This document shows, in pieces, positions 1 through 8,983 of a DNA stretch of 64,000 nucleotides; the first letter of the stretch is position 1; each line of letters opens with the position of its first letter. The position numbers and the translations under genes are program-made. The DNA comes from VAZQ01 sp963725185 (GTDB lineage Bacteria; Pseudomonadota; Alphaproteobacteria; Rhizobiales; Xanthobacteraceae), in the NCBI GenBank assembly GCA_963725185.1, contig CAVRXO010000009.1, forward strand, positions 124,001-188,000, written 5' to 3'. A model generated the notes under the pieces. That model made no database searches, was not told the origin of the DNA, and saw nothing but the letters and a program-made list of their open reading frames with translations.

Positions 1-1404
1 GCCGCGGCCGAACTTTCCCGCTCGCGCGGCCGGCAGCTTGGCAACCGCCCGTGCCACCACCGCATCGTCGCGGCAGGCATCGAGGATCAGGACGCGTCCG
101 TGGCTCGCGCCCTGCAGATCGTCGATGATGTAACGCAGCCTGGCGAGCTTGCGCAGATCCGCCTCGTCCTCGAAGCTGGCATCGACCGGCGCGAGATAGT
201 TCTCACCGTCGTATTGGATGCCATGCCCGGCATAGTACACCAGCGCCGTGTCGGCGTTGCGCGCCACCCGGGCAAAATTGATCAACAAATCCTCCATCTC
301 GAGGCGCTTGAGGTCCATCCCGGTCATCACCTCGAAGCCCAGTCCGGTGAGGACCTTGGCCATATCCTCCGCATCATGCAGCGGGGTGGGAAGGGCGGGC
401 AGCATCGTGTAGTTCGCGTTGCCGATCACCAACGCGATGCGGCGGCTGGCAGCCTTGCCGAGCGGATTTGCTTCCACCGCGGGCAATGATGGACTGGTCG
501 GCTCCGCCGCGGGCGCCGCCGCAAGCTTCCTCCCATCTTCCGCCGGCGCCGGCGTGATCGCCGGCGGTGGCGTGAGCACGGGCGCGGCGCTCAAGGCGCC
601 GGCGGGCGGCGATGCGGGGGCAGTCACCGCCGGTGCAGCCACCTCCGGTGCCGTCACTGCCGGGGCGGTCACCGCCGGTGCCGTCACGGCGGGTGGCGTC
701 ACGGCGGGTGCCGTCGCGACCGATACATTGGCGGGCGGCGGCGCATCGACAGCCGGCTTTGCCGCATCGGCGGATTCCGGCGGCGGCAGCGCGGCCAGAC
801 GCTCGCGCGCCGTATCGTGCGCCCACGCTCCGCTTTTGTATTTTGCCGGCAAGGCCAGCGCGGCCAGATAATCGGCGCGGGCCCGCGCGATATCGTTCTT
901 GCTCTCGTAGGCAAGCCCTCTGCGCGCGAGCGCGCCGGGATATTTGGGGTCCAGCCGCAGCGCCATGTCGAAATCGGCTATGGCGCGGTCCGGCGCGCCG
1001 ACCTTCTGATAGATGGTTCCGCGGGTATCGAAGAAGGACGCGTCCTTCGGCTCCAGCTGAACCGCCATTTTTGAGTTCGCCAGCGCCTGGGCGAGATCGC
1101 CTTTCGCCAGGTAGGCGTAGGCCCGGTTGTTGACGGCCATCGCGAATTTGGGATCGATCCGGATCGCCTGGGTATAATCGGCGATGGCGTTGTCGCTGTC
1201 GCCGATCTCGAAATAGGCATTGCCGCGGCTGACGAATGCCCATTTCAGGTTGGCGCCGGTTGCAATGACGCGGGTGCAGGCGGCGATCCGATCATTGCCG
1301 GAGGCGCTGCCGTCGCCGCATGACTTGAGGTCGTCGGCGAACGCAGGGGCGACGAAACCCGCGGCCAACAAGAAAACGGACGCGATCCAATAAATGCGAG
1401 ACAT
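1..1404 (-). CDS. Caspase-like peptidase with N-terminal TPR repeats (partial, C-terminus outside window)
   Basis: The frame is open from an ATG at 1404 to the window edge (468 codons, no stop), so the C-terminus is missing. A secretion signal comes first (hydrophobic core IASVFLLAAGFVAPAFA). TPR units follow at about residues 45-190, recognisable by repeats such as AFVSRGNAYFEIGDSDNAI and MAVNNRAYAYLAKGD. Next is a low-complexity TAPAV linker (about residues 225-310), then a caspase p20 fold beginning RRIALVIGNANY near residue 321. The expected catalytic dyad is present: His near 393 in VYYAGHG and Cys near 442 in LILDACRD. Proteins of this type (peptidase C14 family) are common in Rhizobiales; substrates are mostly unknown and an exported location is inferred from the signal. 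A GGAG lies about 8 bases upstream of the ATG. Confidence 0.85.
   Translation of the reverse strand, partial: MSRIYWIASVFLLAAGFVAPAFADDLKSCGDGSASGNDRIAACTRVIATGANLKWAFVSRGNAYFEIGDSDNAIADYTQAIRIDPKFAMAVNNRAYAYLAKGDLAQALANSKMAVQLEPKDASFFDTRGTIYQKVGAPDRAIADFDMALRLDPKYPGALARRGLAYESKNDIARARADYLAALALPAKYKSGAWAHDTARERLAALPPPESADAAKPAVDAPPPANVSVATAPAVTPPAVTAPAVTAPAVTAPEVAAPAVTAPASPPAGALSAAPVLTPPPAITPAPAEDGRKLAAAPAAEPTSPSLPAVEANPLGKAASRRIALVIGNANYTMLPALPTPLHDAEDMAKVLTGLGFEVMTGMDLKRLEMEDLLINFARVARNADTALVYYAGHGIQYDGENYLAPVDASFEDEADLRKLARLRYIIDDLQGASHGRVLILDACRDDAVVARAVAKLPAARAGKFGRG
622..725. repeat. Tandem 15-bp coding repeat (TAPAV linker)
   Basis: Imperfect tandem units of about 15 bp (variants of GTCACCGCCGGTGCC) encode repeated Thr-Ala-Pro-Ala-Val between the TPR and caspase parts of the surrounding gene. 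Such arrays change length easily by slippage; the unit length keeps the frame. Confidence 0.7.
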
Positions 1405-1813
1405 TGGGAAGCTCCGATTGGGAAGCCCCGATATGGCGGCAACCATGATCAGTATGCTGACGGGAGTATAATCCGCGCACGAGATGAACATAAGAGGAAC
1501 GGGGAAAATTCGTCAACCCCGCCATACACGGCCTGGGGGGCTCGCTACTCCCATACCTCCATCCCGAAGCATGAGTGAGCGCGCAAAACGCCTCGGCGGC
1601 TCAGCGTTTCTTCGACTTCGGCGGCGGCTTCAGCCGTGACGGCTTGATTTGAGCTCGCTCAACTTTGACGCGAGGGCGGTCATGCGAAGCCTTTGGGGAC
1701 CACGACCGGCCGTGCCAGCCAAGGGGCGCCCTTAGGGCCGCCCGCCGCCCAGAGCCTGAAATGTGTTCGCGCGGGGATGGGCGAACCGGCGGCCTACTCA
1801 TCGCGCGCTTTGG
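1405..1813. other. Intergenic stretch, no convincing gene
   Basis: The 5' side holds the promoter region of the caspase gene. A 66-codon minus-strand frame (1601-1801) ends in a basic PPPKSKKR tail and could be a small basic protein, but it has no clear ribosome binding site and no recognisable domain, so it is not called. Confidence 0.4.
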
Positions 1814-2200
1814 TTACGGCGTGACCCGCGCGGATCTGTGAAGCAGATAGACCGCGACGAACTGGAGGACGGCAATAAAGAGTGGCCCGGCGAATTTCCC
1901 CAGATCATGCTGAAACAGACCAATTCCGGCATCGAGCAATTGCACCGCGCCCGCGAGCGTACCCAGGATCAGCAACGCAGACGTCGCACGGTTGTAGATC
2001 GCCGCCAATACAAACAAAGCCAGCGGGATTGTGCGCGCCGCCGCGTACATGGCCAACAGCAACGACGCCTCCGTTGGATTGGAGCCGGCAGGCACCACGG
2101 CTTCCGGACGGAAGATCGCCGCGATGGAAAAGCCGCTGGCGACCAGGACGTTGAGTGCAGTGACCAGCGAAGCCAGCCGCATCGCCTTTATTGTTGTCAT
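1814..2200 (-). CDS. Small integral membrane protein of unknown function
   Basis: 128 residues. Four hydrophobic segments are visible: LASLVTALNVLVASGFSIAAI, SLLLAMYAAARTIPLALFVLAAI, ALLILGTLAGAVQLL and FAGPLFIAVLQFVAVYLL. The frame is open further upstream to 2431, but that extension is Arg/Ser-rich and unlike protein. The ATG at 2200 has an AGAAGG ribosome binding site about 8 bases upstream, so that start is chosen. No catalytic or metal-binding motif is visible. It lies downstream of a CBS-domain gene on the same strand, 115 bp away. It resembles small four-helix membrane proteins annotated as hypothetical in many proteobacteria; no function is proposed. Confidence 0.65.
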   Translation of the reverse strand: MTTIKAMRLASLVTALNVLVASGFSIAAIFRPEAVVPAGSNPTEASLLLAMYAAARTIPLALFVLAAIYNRATSALLILGTLAGAVQLLDAGIGLFQHDLGKFAGPLFIAVLQFVAVYLLHRSARVTP

Positions 2201-2315
2201 TGGTTTCGCCTTCTGATCGGGAGCCGGACGCCCCAACCCTCGGGGCGTTTCCACGACGGCGGGTTCCCCCTCACACCTTGCGATGCGTGCGTTCCATGAA
2301 GCTCGCCCGGGCGTA

Positions 2316-2660
2316 TCAGCGCGCCGCCACATATGCGTCGCGCAGGACATTCGCTTCCGTTTCCAAATCTTCCAGTCGATGCTTGACGACATCGCCGATG
2401 CTGACGATGCCGACGAGCTTGCCGTCCTCAATCACGGGCAAATGCCTTACGCGATGATTCGTCATCAAGCTCATCGCACGCTTGAGGCCATCGCCGGGCG
2501 CGACGTTGACAACGGGATGAGTCACGACGTGCGATACCGCCAAGTAAAGCGCTCCCTCCCCATGCCGCGAGATGGCGTGTACGATGTCGCGTTCGGATAT
2601 GAGGCCCTCGATTGTATCACCGCGCTTCACGACCAACGCGGCGACGCCGTGCTGTCGCAT
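2316..2660 (-). CDS. CBS-pair domain protein, 5' end interrupted by an in-frame stop
   Basis: Two CBS motifs are visible (GVAALVVKRGDTIEGLISERDIVHAI and HRVRHLPVIEDGKLVGIVSIGDVV). CBS pairs bind adenosyl nucleotides such as AMP, ATP or SAM and act as energy sensors in regulatory proteins. Family members of this type have about 142 residues. The frame conserves family sequence up to an ATG at 2744 with a strong GAGAAGGAGAG ribosome binding site, but codon 3 is TAA (2736-2738), where AAA would restore a typical N-terminus (MI-K-NILDQKG). As written, translation must start at a later ATG (2660) or at a rare start such as ATT 2732. The ATG at 2660 would remove about 28 residues including the first beta-strand, so the gene may be inactivated or the stop may be an error. 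Confidence 0.7.
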   Translation of the reverse strand: MRQHGVAALVVKRGDTIEGLISERDIVHAISRHGEGALYLAVSHVVTHPVVNVAPGDGLKRAMSLMTNHRVRHLPVIEDGKLVGIVSIGDVVKHRLEDLETEANVLRDAYVAAR

Positions 2661-2926
2661 GCCGTCAGCGGCGCTCTTGAGCGTGTCGGTCCCACGGATT
2701 GTGAAGACCTCGGCACCTTTTTGGTCCAGAATATTTTAAATCATGATCACTCTCCTTCTCGTTCATGCGGCTCAGCCCCGGCTGCGCGCCTTGGGCGCCG
2801 GCCGGGGCTTGCTGCGCAAAGATCGACTGCCCCAATCTGGATGTGGTGAGAATTGCCCCGACATTCGAGCCCCTTGCCTGACCGCATGATCACATCATCG
2901 TTCCAAAGCACGCCCGCTGCGCGCGA

Positions 2927-3673
2927 TCAGCTCGCCGTCTTGCCCCCGTTCACCCTTATGATCTGGCCGGTGATGTAGGCTGCTTTGCCGGATGCGACGA
3001 ACACGACCGCGTCGGCGATCTCGTCGGGCGACGCACCCCGCTTCAGCGGAACGGCCGCGAAGAAGGCCGCTTTCTTGTCGGCTGAACCGGTAAGACGATC
3101 GAGCATTGCGGTTTCGGTCGGCCCCGGCGCCACGGCGTTGACACGAACGCCGTAAGCGGCCCCCTCGAGCGCCGCCGACTTCGTGATCCCTTCGACCGCA
3201 TGCTTGCTTCCGGTGTAGAGCGAGAGGTTCGCGGCTCCGCGCTCCCCCATCGTCGAGGAGATATTGACGATGCTGCCGCTGCCCTGCGCCTGCATGACCC
3301 GCAGCTCGTGCTTGAGGCTGAGGACGACGCCGAGCACGTTGGTATCGAACATCGCGCTGTAGGTTTCCACGGACACGTCGGTCAACGGTCCCGGCTTGCC
3401 CTCCGTGCCGGCGTTGTTGACGGCGACGTCGAGCCGACCGAAGCGCGCTATCGCCCTTTCGACGAGATTGCTTATGTCCTGCTCGTGCCGAACATCGGCG
3501 ACGACGAACTCGGCCTGCGTGCCGAGCCCTCGCAGCTCGGCCGCCAGCGCTTTCCCTTCCGCTTCGTTGCGGCCCGAGACCACCAACCGGGCCCCTTCCT
3601 TTGCGAAAGCGATCGCGGTTGCCCGGCCAATGCCGGTCAATGCGCCGGTAATCAAGACAACGGGTGTGCTCAT
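2927..3673 (-). CDS. SDR family NAD(P)-dependent oxidoreductase
   Basis: 248 residues, the usual length of a classical short-chain dehydrogenase. The cofactor motif is TGALTGIG near residue 10, NNAG follows around residue 90, and the active site is Ser in NISST with Tyr-Lys in YTGSKHAVEG. The C-terminus ends in the VNGG motif typical of 3-oxoacyl-ACP-reductase-like SDRs. The gene starts 3 bp after the RND transporter stop on the same strand, so it is probably co-transcribed as the third gene of an MFP-RND-SDR operon. A close paralog lies at 30616-31359 near the second RND pump. The substrate is unknown; the operon context suggests modification of a compound that the pump also handles. Confidence 0.9.
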   Translation of the reverse strand: MSTPVVLITGALTGIGRATAIAFAKEGARLVVSGRNEAEGKALAAELRGLGTQAEFVVADVRHEQDISNLVERAIARFGRLDVAVNNAGTEGKPGPLTDVSVETYSAMFDTNVLGVVLSLKHELRVMQAQGSGSIVNISSTMGERGAANLSLYTGSKHAVEGITKSAALEGAAYGVRVNAVAPGPTETAMLDRLTGSADKKAAFFAAVPLKRGASPDEIADAVVFVASGKAAYITGQIIRVNGGKTAS

Positions 3674-3676
3674 GGC

Positions 3677-6600
3677 TCACTCCTTGATGAATGCCTCGCC
3701 CGCGATCGTGGCGTCGGCGGAAAGTTTGGTCACGGAAGCCTTGCGGCCGAGGGCGGCGAGCCACCGGCAAATGACGTAGAAGGCCGGCGTGAAGATCAAT
3801 CCGAAGGCCGTGACACCGATCATGCCGGAGAAAACCGCGGTACCAAGCGTCTGCCTGAGCTCGGCGCCGGCACCCGTCGCCCACACCAGCGGCACGACGC
3901 CGAAAATGAAGGCGAGCGACGTCATCAGGATCGGCCGCAGCCGCAGCCGTGCGGCTTCCGCGGCCGCGGCCCAGCGGTCACGGCCCCGGTCCTCAAGCTG
4001 CCTGGCGAACTCGACGATCAGGATCGCATTCTTTGCCGCAAGGCCGATCAGCACGATGAAGCCGACCTGGGTGAGGATATTGTTGTCCTGGCCGCGCAGC
4101 AGCACGCCGGTGATCGAGGCGATGAGGCTCATGGGCACGATGAGGATCACCGCCAGCGGCAAGGTCAGGCTCTCGTACTGGGCGGCCAAGACCAGAAATA
4201 CGAACACCACCGCCAGCACGAAGGCAAAAACCGCGGCGTTGCTCGCCCGCAGCTGCTGGAAGGCGAGCGTCGTCCACTCATAGGTGAAGCCGTCGGGCAG
4301 CGTCTCGGCGGCGAGCTGCTGCATGGTCTGAATGGCCTGGCCCTGCGAGTAGCCCGGGGCGGGAGCGCCGTCGAGCTCGGCGGCGGGATAGAGGTTGTAG
4401 CGGGGCACGCGATAGGGCCCGGTTACGTCGCGCACGGTGGTGAATGAGCCCAGCGGCACCGTGTCCCCGCCGGAATTGCGAACCCTGATCTGGAGCACGT
4501 CCTTCGGATCGAGCCGAAAGCTGTCCTCCGCCTGCGCCGTAACGCGGAAGGTGCGTCCCAGCAGATTGAAGTCGTTGACATAGTAGGAGCCGAGATAGGT
4601 CTGCAGCGCGCCGAACACGTCGGGCACGTTGATGCCCAGCATCTGGGCCTTGGTGCGGTCGATATCGAGGTAGATCTGCGGCGTCGAGCTCTCGAACAGC
4701 GAGAAGACCTGCTTCAGGCCGGGCGTCTGCGCGGCGCGACCCATCATGGCGGACACCGCCGCCCGCAGCGCCTCCGGCCCGCGCCCGCCGCGGTCCTCGA
4801 CCATCATACGGAACCCGCCGGCGGTGCCGATGCCGCGCACCGGCGGCGGCGCTATGACCAGAACGAGGCCTTCCTGGATGACGGACAGCTTCTGCAGGAG
4901 GGCAGCCTGCAGCGCGGGACCCGATTTCCGAGGATCCTTCGCGCGCTGCTCGAACGGCTCGAGGGTGACGAAGACGGTACCCGAGTTGGGAGCGTTGGTG
5001 AAGGTGGCGCCGGAGAAGCCGACGAGGTTGACCGCGTGGCTGATCCCGGGCACCTGAAAGGCCAGTTCCGCGACCCGCCGATTGACTTCATCGGTTCGTG
5101 CGAGCGAAGCGCCTCCCGGCAGCTGCGTCACGATGATGAGATAGCCCTGATCGACTTGCGGGATGAAGCCGATCGGCGCTTTGCGGAACTCGTTGAGGCC
5201 GAAGAGGATCACGCCCGCATACACAACCACCATCATCACGGCGAAGCGCACGACCCGCGCCGTCAGCCAGCCATAGCCGCGCCCAAGTGCGCCAAAGCCG
5301 ATGTTGAAGGCGCCAAAGAAACCATGGATCGGCCGCGTCCACCAGCGGTCGCGCTGATGGCCGGCGTGCGGCTTCAACAATAGGGCGCACATCGCGGGCG
5401 ACAGCGTCAATGACACGACGAGGGAGATGACCGTCGCGCCGGTGACCGTGAGGGCGAACTGCCGGTAGAATTGGCCGGTGAGCCCGGTTATGAAGGCGGC
5501 CGGAACAAACACCGCGCACAACACCAGGGCAATGGCGATCAGCGCCGAGCCGACCTCGTCCATGCTTCGCTTGGCGGCATCGCGCGGGTTGAGGCCGGCC
5601 GCGATGTTGCGCTCCACGTTTTCCACCACGACGATCGCATCGTCGACCACGATGCCGATGGCGAGAACGAGGCCGAACAGCGACAGATTGTTGAGCGAGA
5701 ACCCGAAGACCGCCATGAAGAAAAAAGTGCCGATCAGCGAAACCGGTATCGCCACGATCGGAATGATGGCGGCGCGCCAGGTTTGCAGGAACAGGACGAC
5801 CACCAGGATGACCAGGACCATCGCCTCGGCGATGGTTTCGGTGACGGCATCGATGGACTGTTGGATGAACTCGGTCGGGTTGTAGATGATCGTGTATTCG
5901 AGGCCTGCTGGAAATTTCTTCGAGAGCTCGTCCATTGTCGATTTGATCTTCCCGGCGGTCGCCAGCGCGTTCGACCCCGGCAGCTGGTAGATGGCGAGCG
6001 CGACGGCGGGGTCGAGATCGCGATAGGAATTGGTCGTGTAGTCGACGGCGGCGAGCTCGATCCGGCCCACGTCCTTGAGGCGAACGACCGCGGTCGGGCT
6101 CTGCTTGATCACGATGTCGGCGAACTCGTCCGGGTCGACCAGCCGTCCGAGCGTGCGCACCGCGATTTGGAACGCGCGCGGCTGGGCGACCGGCGGCTGG
6201 TTGAGCACGCCGGAGGCGACCTGCACGTTCTGGCCTTGCAGGGCCGTGACGACGTCGCCGGTGGTGAGGCCGAGCGCGTACAGCCGGTCCGGGTCGAGCC
6301 AGACCCGCATCGAGTAGTCGCGCGCCCCGAACACCGTGATGGCGCCGACACCGTAGATGCGGTTCAGCTGGTCGGTGACCTCGACGGTGGCATAATTCGA
6401 GATGAAGAGCGGATCGCGCGATTTGTCCGGGGAAAAAGATGCACGACCATCATCAGGTCGGGCGAGCTCTTGGCCGTGGTGACCCCGATATTGCGGACGT
6501 CCGCGGGGATGTGCGGCTCGGCGATCGCGACCCGGTTCTGGACCTGGACCTGCGCAATATCGAGGTTGGTGCCGAGCTCGAGCGTCACGTCGATCTGGAA

Positions 6601-6867
6601 GCGGCCATCCCCGGTCGAGCTCGATGTCATGTAGATCATGTTCTCGACGCCGTTGATCTGCTGCTCGAGCGGAGCCACCACCGTCTCGGCCACCACGTCC
6701 GCGCTCGCCCCCGGATATTGGCCGCTGACCCTCACCACCGGCGGAGCGATCTCCGGATACTGGGCGACCGGCAGCCGCCCGATCGACACCGCGCCCAGGA
6801 TGACGAAGACGATCGAGACGACCGCGGCGAAGATCGGCCGGTCGATGAAGAAATGGGAGAGGCGCAT
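3677..6867 (-). CDS. RND efflux transporter, HAE1/AcrB family (single-base frameshift)
   Basis: Inner-membrane permease of a tripartite RND pump. The N-terminus MRLSHFFIDRPIFAAVVSI and the motif GVENMIYMTSSSTGDG are diagnostic of AcrB/MexB-like transporters; the central part has LSLFGLVLAIGIVVDDAIVVVENVERN with the proton-relay acidic pair, and a second membrane block lies at the C-terminus. The frame breaks at a five-T run (positions 6433-6437 as A on the plus strand): before it the protein reads MMVVHLFPRTN, after it the family sequence SPDKSRDPLFISNYATV resumes. Restoring one base gives a continuous protein of about 1063 residues, normal for the family. Either a real loss-of-function deletion or a homopolymer sequencing error. 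It lies 13 bp downstream of the membrane-fusion gene. Confidence 0.85.
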
Positions 6868-6880
6868 GCTCGGTTCCCGT

Positions 6881-8080
6881 TCAGTTGGCGTCGACTTGCG
6901 TGCGGGCGGGCGACGCCGAAGCGGTGCTCGATTGCTGCGGCGTGACCTTTGCGCCTGGCCGCGCTCGCATCAGGCCGTTGACGATGACGTTGTCGTCGGG
7001 CGCCAGGCCCTGCGTGATGACGCGCAAGCCATCGACGACCGGCCCGAGCGTGACGTATTTCGGCCGGGCGACGTTCTCGGCGTCGACCACCAGCACGAAC
7101 TTGCGCAACTGCTCGGCCCCGATGGCGGCGTCGGGCACGAGCAGTTCATCCTTGGGCGGGGCGGCCGCCATCCGAACACGCGCGAACATGCCGGGCGTGA
7201 ATTTTCCGTCCGGATTGGCGAACACGGCGCGAGCCCGGATGGTGCTGGAGGAGCGATCGATCGCGTTGTCGATGAAATCCATCTTGCCCTCGTGAGTAAA
7301 TGTCGACTCGTCGAGGAGCTTGAGGCTGACCGGCAGGGTCAATCCGCGGTTGGGCGCCGCCCCGCCGTCCTCCGAGAAGTGCCCGTACCGCAGATAGGAG
7401 GCCTCATCCAAGGTGAACTCGAAGCGGATGGGATCAATCGACTCGATGGTGGCAAGCAGGCTGGTGTTTCCCGCCGTCCCGCCGGTGACGAGATTGCCGA
7501 TGGACACGCGCCGGTCGCCGATCCGCCCCGAGACCGGCGCGCGCAGTTCGGTGAATTCGAGATCGAGCGCCGCTTGCCGCTCTGCAGCCTGTTGGGCGGC
7601 CACCGAAGCTTCCGCGCTGCGCTTGGCCTGCATGCGCTGGTCGAAGGTCTGCTGGGTGATTGCCGTTCCGATGGCAAGGCCTTGGGCACGCGTGAGATCG
7701 CTTTCCGCGAACGCGAGCGTGGCCTTGGCTTGTGCAAGGCTGGCCTCCGCCTGAGCCAGCGCGATCTGGAAGGGCCGGCGATCGATCGTGAACAGAAGAT
7801 CGCCCGCCTTCACCAGCTGGCCGTCCTGAAAGTGGATCGCCTCCAGATAGCCCGGAACGCGCGCCCGCACCTCGACCAACTCGATGGCGACGAAGCGGCC
7901 GACATATTCGTCCTGGTCTGCAATTCTCTTGCTGGTCGGTTTGGCGATCGTGACCTGCGGCGGGGAGGGCGCCGCGGCCTGCGGCTGCGACTGGCTCTGT
8001 CCGCAGGCGGCGAGAAGGGGGACGAGCAGGAGCGGGATTATCAGCCGACGCAGCGACTTCAACGTGGGCATCAAGCTCAT
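6881..8080 (-). CDS. RND efflux periplasmic adaptor (membrane fusion) lipoprotein
   Basis: 399 residues. The N-terminal signal ends in the lipobox LLAAC, so the protein is probably lipid-anchored to the periplasmic face of the inner membrane. The adaptor order is visible: beta-barrel/lipoyl start EYVGRFVAIELVEVRARVPGYLEAIHFQDGQLVKAGDLLF, an Ala/Gln-rich coiled-coil hairpin (about residues 110-190), the lipoyl return LEFTELRAPVSGRIGDRRVSIGNLV, and the C-terminal barrel with FTPGMFARVRM. It links the RND permease to an outer-membrane channel; no TolC-like gene is in the window. First gene of the MFP-RND-SDR operon, with a promoter and a palindromic operator at 8215-8255. Confidence 0.9.
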   Translation of the reverse strand: MSLMPTLKSLRRLIIPLLLVPLLAACGQSQSQPQAAAPSPPQVTIAKPTSKRIADQDEYVGRFVAIELVEVRARVPGYLEAIHFQDGQLVKAGDLLFTIDRRPFQIALAQAEASLAQAKATLAFAESDLTRAQGLAIGTAITQQTFDQRMQAKRSAEASVAAQQAAERQAALDLEFTELRAPVSGRIGDRRVSIGNLVTGGTAGNTSLLATIESIDPIRFEFTLDEASYLRYGHFSEDGGAAPNRGLTLPVSLKLLDESTFTHEGKMDFIDNAIDRSSSTIRARAVFANPDGKFTPGMFARVRMAAAPPKDELLVPDAAIGAEQLRKFVLVVDAENVARPKYVTLGPVVDGLRVITQGLAPDDNVIVNGLMRARPGAKVTPQQSSTASASPARTQVDAN

Positions 8081-8214
8081 CGTCGGGATACTCCTGTTGC
8101 TTTCTCCAGGACGTAGGTCGGTCTGGGACTTCGGAGAAGGACTTTATATGTCTGGGGACATACCAAGCAGGCATGTGCCGCTATCGAGCATCGGTACCCT
8201 TGGAACCTAGACAA

Positions 8215-8255
8215 GAGCATATGCGCCTAACTAGACGCATATGCACGTTTGTCAA
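8215..8255 (-). promoter_or_regulatory. Promoter with palindromic operator for the MFP-RND-SDR operon (site A)
   Basis: Two inverted half-sites face each other across AC: GAGCATATGCGCCTA (8215-8229) and TAGACGCATATGCAC (8232-8246); the 12-bp inner arms differ at one position. On the minus strand a perfect -35 TTGACA (8255-8250) directly abuts the palindrome, and a -10 such as TAGTTA falls inside it after 16 bp. A protein bound here would block RNA polymerase. The half-site recurs at 8399, 12003 and 15356. Confidence 0.7.
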
Positions 8256-8390
8256 TGGAGACGGAGCGATATCGCGCCGACGCCCAGCCCTGCGAGGGAT
8301 GCATGACCGTTCGGGGTTCGCTGGCGGAGGGGCGGCGCCGCGTTCCGTTCAGGCGAGGGGCCGTGCGGTTTTCGCTGCCGGGCTTGAGCA

Positions 8391-8414
8391 TTGACAAATA
8401 GGGCGTATATGCAC
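8391..8414 (+). promoter_or_regulatory. Promoter -35 and operator-like half-site upstream of marR (site B)
   Basis: TTGACA (8391-8396) is followed immediately by TAGGGCGTATATGCAC (8399-8414), a one-base-longer variant of the half-sites in the facing promoter. This suggests autoregulation of the MarR gene starting at 8458. The -10 is not clear. Confidence 0.5.
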
Positions 8415-8457
8415 ATGGAACAGGCACGAGCACAGGGTTGCCGCCCAAGGGATGTCC

Positions 8458-8922
8458 ATGGCTACCAGACAACTTCCAGATTCCACCGAATGCAACTGCC
8501 TCGCCGTGCGCGAGGCCGCCCGCTACATCACTCAGTTCTACGATCGATATCTGGCCGCCGCGGGGTTGCGTACGACCCAGTATGGGGTCTTGGCGAGGCT
8601 CAAGCGCGACGGCCCGATGTCGATCAACACGCTGGCCGCCGGACTGGTCGTGGATCGTACCACCCTTGGCCGAAATATCCGGCCGTTGGAACGCGACGAC
8701 CTGATCGCGATCGAGTTGGATCCTTCCGATCGGCGCAGCAAGATCTTGCGCCTGACCAAGGCCGGCGACGCGCGCTTCCAGCGCGCTCAAAAACATTGGA
8801 CCGAGGCGCAGAAACGCTTCGAGCGTGCCTATGGCGGCAAGCAAGCCTCACAATTGCGCGAACAGCTGCGTGCCGTCGTTGCGAGCGGGCTCGGTCCGTT
8901 CGACACCGTGACGGCCGAATAG
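8458..8922 (+). CDS. MarR family transcriptional regulator
   Basis: 154 residues. The winged-helix core is visible: LRTTQYGVLARLKRDGPMSINTLAAGLVVDRTTLGRNIRPLERDDLI, then the wing DRRSKILRLTKAGDARF. MarR proteins are dimers that usually repress neighbouring pump or catabolic genes and release DNA on binding small aromatic or phenolic ligands. The start is set at the second ATG: AAGGG sits 6 bases before 8458 but only 1 base before the ATG at 8452. It is transcribed divergently from the MFP-RND-SDR operon, and both promoters carry the same motif, so it is the best candidate for the repressor of the motif-defined regulon (inference). A Cys-containing N-terminus (ECNCLAVREAARYITQFYD) could allow redox sensing. 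Confidence 0.9.
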   Translation: MATRQLPDSTECNCLAVREAARYITQFYDRYLAAAGLRTTQYGVLARLKRDGPMSINTLAAGLVVDRTTLGRNIRPLERDDLIAIELDPSDRRSKILRLTKAGDARFQRAQKHWTEAQKRFERAYGGKQASQLREQLRAVVASGLGPFDTVTAE

Positions 8923-8983
8923 GGATGGCCCTCATTCACCTTCAGTTCTTGGCGATCGGATTCGAGCGCAGGCGATGAATCCG

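Noticed and set aside
374..1243. 289-codon minus-strand frame inside the caspase gene
   Set aside because: Wrong frame of the same strand; Arg/Gly-rich, while the frame from 1404 encodes clear TPR and caspase motifs.
1601..1801. 66-codon basic frame ending PPPKSKKR
   Set aside because: No ribosome binding site and no recognisable family; too weak to call.
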